Below are positions 9,227-12,597 of a stretch of DNA of 12,597 nt, one piece after another. The notes below the pieces were generated by a model. The model was given only the letters and a program-made list of their open reading frames with translations, ran no database searches and was not told where the DNA came from. Each line of letters starts with the position of its first letter. Positions within the stretch are counted from its first letter, which is position 1. A program made the position numbers and the translations under genes. The stretch comes from Pleurotus djamor. Its lineage: Eukaryota > Basidiomycota > Agaricomycetes > Agaricales > Pleurotaceae. Location: assembly GCA_029747585.1 (NCBI GenBank), contig JAPEVF010001197.1:1-12597 (forward strand), given 5' to 3'.

Positions 9227-9528
9227 GCGTGTAACGTTGAGGACAAGTTAGACCACCGTGAAGGGCAGTGCGAATCAAGCATGCGAATGATCGAGGTTCC
9301 AAAAGCGCCCACCGCCCAATGGTTAGGACGCTGGTTTACCCCAAAGTTGCCGCGAGGAGTGAGCTTGAAGGGGAGTGTCATCGAGCGATAGATTATGAGA
9401 ATTTTTGAAGTGTGCAAAATGAAGATTCAGCTTCTGAACCAGGCGGTAACGACGGGAATACAACAGATCAAATAAGGATAGTAAATAAAAGGTAAATCAA
9501 GGTACGTAAATAGTAAATAAGTAAGACA
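9227..9528. other. Spacer between MYND copies D and E
   Basis: About 300 bases, with the D promoter on the right-to-left strand near 9230-9400 and the E 3' flank near 9430-9528. The E side is AT-rich and has a repeated 11-mer (see repeat entry). I found no clear copy of the element present upstream of A, B and C, and no open frame that resembles a protein. Confidence 0.5.
9478..9520. repeat. Repeated 11-mer in the AT-rich 3' flank of MYND E
   Basis: ATAGTAAATAA occurs at 9478-9488 and again at 9510-9520, with related gtaaat words between. On the transcribed strand of E this is TTATTTACTAT, 9 and 41 bases after its TGA. The position fits 3' UTR sequence; it may be an AU-rich or polyadenylation element, but no known signal is matched exactly. 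Confidence 0.5.
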
Positions 9529-11576
9529 TCAATATTTTACACCGGCGATGGGTAGTACCAAGCGGGGACTGAGTATGTTGATTTCCCCGCAACAATGCGG
9601 TAAGGACAGCACAATTAAATACCTAGGCATCTTGTGTGCCGCCAAGAGACGGTCGACCTCCCGCACAAAGGTGGCTGTCCAAACGTCCGGGTCAAATATC
9701 TCTGGGTAGTCCTTGAAGCGCTTTCTCTTGATGCCGTTTGTCTCGGCATTGAGATCGCAGTGAAGCACGGGTAACTCATTGGGTCCCAGCCTTGTTGCAG
9801 GTCCGGAGGAGAGGACACCTTGGACACCTTTATCGAAACCGTAGAATTTCCGCCAATCTCTCTCTTGCTCACTTATATGAAGGAGGCCGACTGCTCGATA
9901 GCCAGGATTGAGGATCGGTTCCAATGCTAGTTAGGACATGTCGAGTAAAGACCAGTGCTACGAACATGAGGGAGCAACGTACCTCCACACATCCGCAAAA
10001 GCTTACAGATAACTTGATGGTCTCTGCTCCAGGATTTCCGCTGACACTCCACCGAACAGTGCTTTGCAATACGGCATCCAGCACAGACCTTAAGTTGGCA
10101 CTGCTTTGAAGAGATATGACACTATACGGAAGGAAAAAGTGTCAGGCCTAGATCAACACCTCAAACCAGAAGAAAGAACACGAACGACAGAACACATTTG
10201 AGGGTTCCCAGAAACGCTTAGATACAACGCATCCAAGAGACGACCACTTGGTGCAGCGAAGTCATCAAAGGCTTTCCAGTACGACTCATGAACGGGATTC
10301 GTGGGCATCGAGATGAGGCATTTGGTCTGGCGCAGGATACCAGGACACATCGACGAAGCCAACCCAAGCCGATGTAGGAACTCTCTGAGCGGTGAGTTCG
10401 ACATCTTGTCAGACGCTCTGTATCCATCCTTCGGGAGGTGCGAACGCAGCCTTTTGCAGAACCCTTGCTTGAACGCGACGAGGATGGGATTGAACGTAGG
10501 CGTGGGTGGGTATGTAATGATGAACTGGCAGTACGCGGCGATAATCGTAGGTAGACCAAAAAGCACTTCTACTTTCGAGGTTTTCTTCGCCACGACCCGA
10601 TCGTAATTATTGATGAGCCATATCACTGCAGCAGTAAGCCTCGGAAACACCTCCGGCATAACACCTTCTGGGTCTCCCAGAAAGATATCATTCGCCAGAT
10701 TCGTCAAAGCCATCGTAAGCGTCTGCTCCAACATCAAATACGAGAACCCATACTCCGCTTCACCCAGTTTAACCCTCGCCAAATCCTGCTCCACAAACGA
10801 GAGGTACAGCCGCGCCATCACCGCGGGTCCACCATACTTCTTCACAATACACCGTTTCCTATCCATCGCACTCGCATGGATTAACGCCGTAACCACATTC
10901 CCCACATGTCCCGCAACAGTCGGCAACGAGCCCTGCACGACATCCAACGGCATCCCCAAGAAACTCTGCCACAAATCCAACACAAACGACGTGATGAGAT
11001 CGTGGTCCGCCAAATCATACACCTGCACCGTTCGATCCAAGAAATTACTCGTATCCGCGATGAGCTGGAGAATCGCGGGATCAGAGATTTCCTCGGACGC
11101 GCGTTTGGGTGTTTTCAGCGCGTCAATGCCAGGATCGAAAAACGTGCGTTGGATGAAGGAAAGCCAGGGGAAGATAGTTCGTTGGTGCCGTACGAAGAAA
11201 TCGGCCATGGGTGTAGGATCCTTGCTCATCTCTGCGAGGTACGCAAGCGAGCTCAACGAAAGTGCCGCGCACTGCACGACATTGGATTCCTCTATTTCGA
11301 CATTATTCGAAAACGTAGGGATCTCCCGTGGTAGGCCAGCAAGTGTTACAGGAGCGACATGAAGCGGGTCCGGCCAAATCAGGCGGTGTTTAGCAACGTA
11401 ATTGTTGAGTTGCTTGATGCCTTGGTATGTCCCACTGGCAGCCTTCGAAGCATACGCCTACGTAGGTGCGATCATGTTAGAGCGGCCAAACGCCGAAGTT
11501 ATAAAAAGACTGAGAAGCGGCGAACTTTCAAAGGCTGATCAAGTTTAGACACTCTGGCTCGATCAGTTGCGTCCAT
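9529..11576 (-). CDS. MYND zinc-finger protein, tandem copy E (4 exons)
   Basis: Model: exons 11576-11526, 11457-10186, 10121-9983 and 9926-9529, CDS 1860 nt, 619 residues; introns of 68, 64 and 56 nt. Donors gttcgc and gttcgt are less usual but preserve the phases seen in the other copies; the same gttcgt is used at that place in A. The leader MDATDRARVSKLDQPLK is exactly 17 codons. The helix-rich domain (about 18-438) has LIWPDPLHVAPVTL, AALSSLAYLAEMS-like residues, FFVRHQRTIFPWLSFI and NPVHESYWKAF. The MYND ligands are C439, C442, C454, C457, C463, C467, H476 and C480; the aromatic residue normally before the fifth Cys is His (AKHC). Residues 488-619 form the C-terminal domain (FKDYPEIF, YLIVLSLP, INILSPRLVLPIAG). 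Exon 4 starts ALEPILNPGYR, differing from the HPLLRTN of the other copies. It looks intact; function unknown. Confidence 0.88.
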
Positions 11577-11716
11577 TCGACATCAATGCATAAAAGTACA
11601 ACCAGAATGCTTGGTAGGTTCTGGTGGGTAACAAGGAGAGGTACAAGGAGGACGATTGGAATTTGAAATGCAAAAATAAATTCATCATGTGACAAGTAGC
11701 TGATAGGAGCTACAAC

Positions 11717-12026
11717 CTACCCTAACGTAGGAGAGGATGCGAGCGTTTGCATGAATACAGCATCGCTGACATCTTCCGTTTGAGTTATCTGATGAATGTG
11801 GTGCGAAATAACGAGCTTTCTGTGTATGTGTTTGTAGATGAATGGGGTCCAGTGGCTCTTGACAAGAGCGCAAGCCTTTAAGCTTTAAGGTTGGAAAGTT
11901 GTCTTGGAGAAGGTTAAAAATGATATCCCAGATGTCAGTCGAGGTTTTGAGATGCTCTGGGATGCGAGGAGTGGATAATTTGGCGAACGAAAACGTGAAC
12001 TGGGTCGACAGTGACAGAGTCGACAT
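11717..12026 (-). pseudogene. F-box gene fragment, frameshifted by a 7-bp duplication
   Basis: From ATG 12026 the frame reads an N-terminus containing STPRIPEHL, then DIWDIIFNLLQDNFPTLK. It then hits a perfect tandem duplication of 7 bases (11876-11889), after which the other frame continues ACALVKSHWTPFIYKH, followed by HRKLVISHHIHQ and FMQTLASSPTL. The combined pattern (aliphatic helix, D-x-x-x-L-K-x-C-x-L-V, W) is that of an F-box as common in Agaricomycetes, where it links a substrate adaptor to Skp1 in an SCF ubiquitin ligase. The second frame ends at TAG 11717, or could splice at gtaggt (11720), but only about 140 bases remain before the start of MYND E and I see no further F-box-protein exon. 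It is thus both frameshifted and truncated. A sequencing error at the duplication is possible, but would not restore the missing C-terminus. Confidence 0.65.
11876..11889. repeat. Perfect 7-bp tandem duplication (CTTTAAG x2)
   Basis: CTTTAAG at 11876-11882 is immediately repeated at 11883-11889. One copy keeps the F-box frame continuous (..PTLK then ACALV..); the second adds 7 bases and shifts it by +1. Seven bases cannot be an intron, so this is a slippage-type mutation or an assembly error. Confidence 0.85.
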
Positions 12027-12244
12027 GGTGGTTTGACACCGCGGGCAAAGCAGAGGTCACCTCGTTTGCTCTCTCCACATCGCCCTTTGATTTGGGGGTG
12101 ACCAGTGATGAGTCAAGCCGACCCAGTCAGCGACAACTACTGCACCCATCAAGAAACACATAATGCATGATGTCCACACACCAACGGGCCCATAATTCAG
12201 CCAACGTCCCCATTGCGTGTATGTACCTTCTTATGTATGGTCAG

Positions 12245-12254
12245 TATATATAAG
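12245..12254. promoter_or_regulatory. TATA-like box
   Basis: The plus strand reads TATATATAAG, a good TATA match for a start near 12275-12285 reading right, toward CT-rich DNA at the edge. The minus strand also offers TATATA, which would place a start about 190 bases before the ATG of the F-box fragment. Orientation is not settled by the sequence. Confidence 0.35.
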
Positions 12255-12533
12255 GGACCAGAGCGACGACAAGGGAATCACTTACATGACAAGTTATCTG
12301 TCTTCATACGTGGAATATTGGCTGCTTTGTCTCAATGAAGACAGGAGGGCACAATGAGGATGATGTGCATAGTTTTGGCTAATAGTCAGACAAAAGAAGT
12401 CTGGTCAAGAGCAAAAAAGGTCGCGACCTNGATTAAGGNNGAGTACCCCTGTGGCCCCTGTCTTTGGAGACCATTCAAGATGCAAGAACGGGAGCAGGCG
12501 GACGCGTACGAGTGAGAGAATGGGATTTCAGTA

Positions 12534-12557
12534 GATGCGTTGAGCCGCAGACGCATC
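12534..12557. repeat. 7-bp inverted repeat with 10-base loop
   Basis: GATGCGT (12534-12540) and ACGCATC (12551-12557) are perfect reverse complements around tgagccgcag. It is short and without a T run, so a terminator role is unlikely; it may be chance. Confidence 0.3.
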
Positions 12558-12567
12558 GTGACCCCTC

Positions 12568-12593
12568 CTCTCTCTCTCTCTCTCTCTCTCTCT
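12568..12593. repeat. (CT)13 microsatellite
   Basis: Thirteen uninterrupted CT units at the right edge of the window. Such pyrimidine tracts are common in fungal 5' flanks close to transcription starts, which would agree with a plus-strand gene beginning beyond the edge, but the tract alone proves nothing. Confidence 0.95.
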
Positions 12594-12597
12594 ACCA

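Larger units (their letters stand above)
12027..12597. other. Right-end flank with no recognisable gene
   Basis: About 570 bases upstream of the F-box fragment. It holds a TATA-like box (12245-12254), three N bases, a 7-bp inverted repeat and a CT microsatellite at the edge. A plus-strand frame from 12355 of about 55 codons contains N bases and no motif. Some of this may be 5' UTR or promoter of a plus-strand gene running off the right edge, but this cannot be shown here. Confidence 0.5.

Noticed and set aside
10610..11362. Long open frame (250 codons) on the plus strand
   Set aside because: It is exactly antisense to exon 2 of MYND copy E, lacks any known motif, and E is supported by alignment to three paralogues.
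12355..12519. Plus-strand frame of about 55 codons near the right edge
   Set aside because: Interrupted by N bases, no motif, no supporting splice sites or paralogue.
1..12597. Transposon, CRISPR or viral content
   Set aside because: No terminal repeats, transposase, reverse transcriptase, integrase or regularly spaced repeats were seen; the duplications are explained by the MYND array.

Overview
The window looks like a draft nuclear contig from a mushroom-forming basidiomycete (Agaricomycete). This is inferred from many short GT-AG introns (47 to 68 nt in the genes modelled here), compact spacing, CT-rich untranslated DNA, a fungal Swi5/Ace2-like C2H2 factor, and a tandem cluster of large MYND zinc-finger paralogues of the kind expanded in those fungi. 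Five ambiguous bases (1021, 1063, 12430, 12439, 12440) mark it as draft sequence.

Layout. At the left edge (1-657, + strand) is the 3' end of a C2H2 transcription-factor gene in three exons. A 1.4 kb stretch with no convincing gene follows (658-2095). From 2096 to 11576 the minus strand carries a head-to-tail array of four MYND genes, called here A (2096-4021), C (5028-7028), D (7185-9226) and E (9529-11576). A headless remnant, B (4511-4923), lies between A and C. Upstream of E is a short F-box gene fragment on the same strand (11717-12026), frameshifted by a perfect 7-bp tandem duplication. The right end (12027-12597) has a TATA-like box and a (CT)13 microsatellite but no recognisable gene.

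The four MYND genes share one exon plan that I reconstructed by comparing copies. Exon 1 encodes a leader ending in L-[DN]-x-P-[LF]-[KR] (17 codons in C, D and E; 11 in A). Exon 2 is about 1.2 kb and encodes a helix-rich domain. Exon 3 is exactly 139 nt in every copy and carries the rest of the MYND finger. Exon 4 encodes a C-terminal domain of about 130 residues. Intron phases are 0, 0 and 1 in all four. The second intron always falls inside the first zinc knuckle, between the second x and the second Cys of C-x2-C. Predicted proteins are 581 (A), 612 (C), 624 (D) and 619 (E) residues.

The cluster shows several stages of birth and decay. C, D and E look intact. A appears to have lost the last part of its C-terminus through a 4-nt indel and has a shorter leader. 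B keeps only exon 4, with its splice acceptor, and has an in-frame stop. A 23-bp element present upstream of both A and B (20 of 23 identical), with a shorter version upstream of C, suggests that B arose by internal deletion of a full gene. The functions of the MYND proteins are not known to me; the finger suggests protein-protein contact rather than catalysis.
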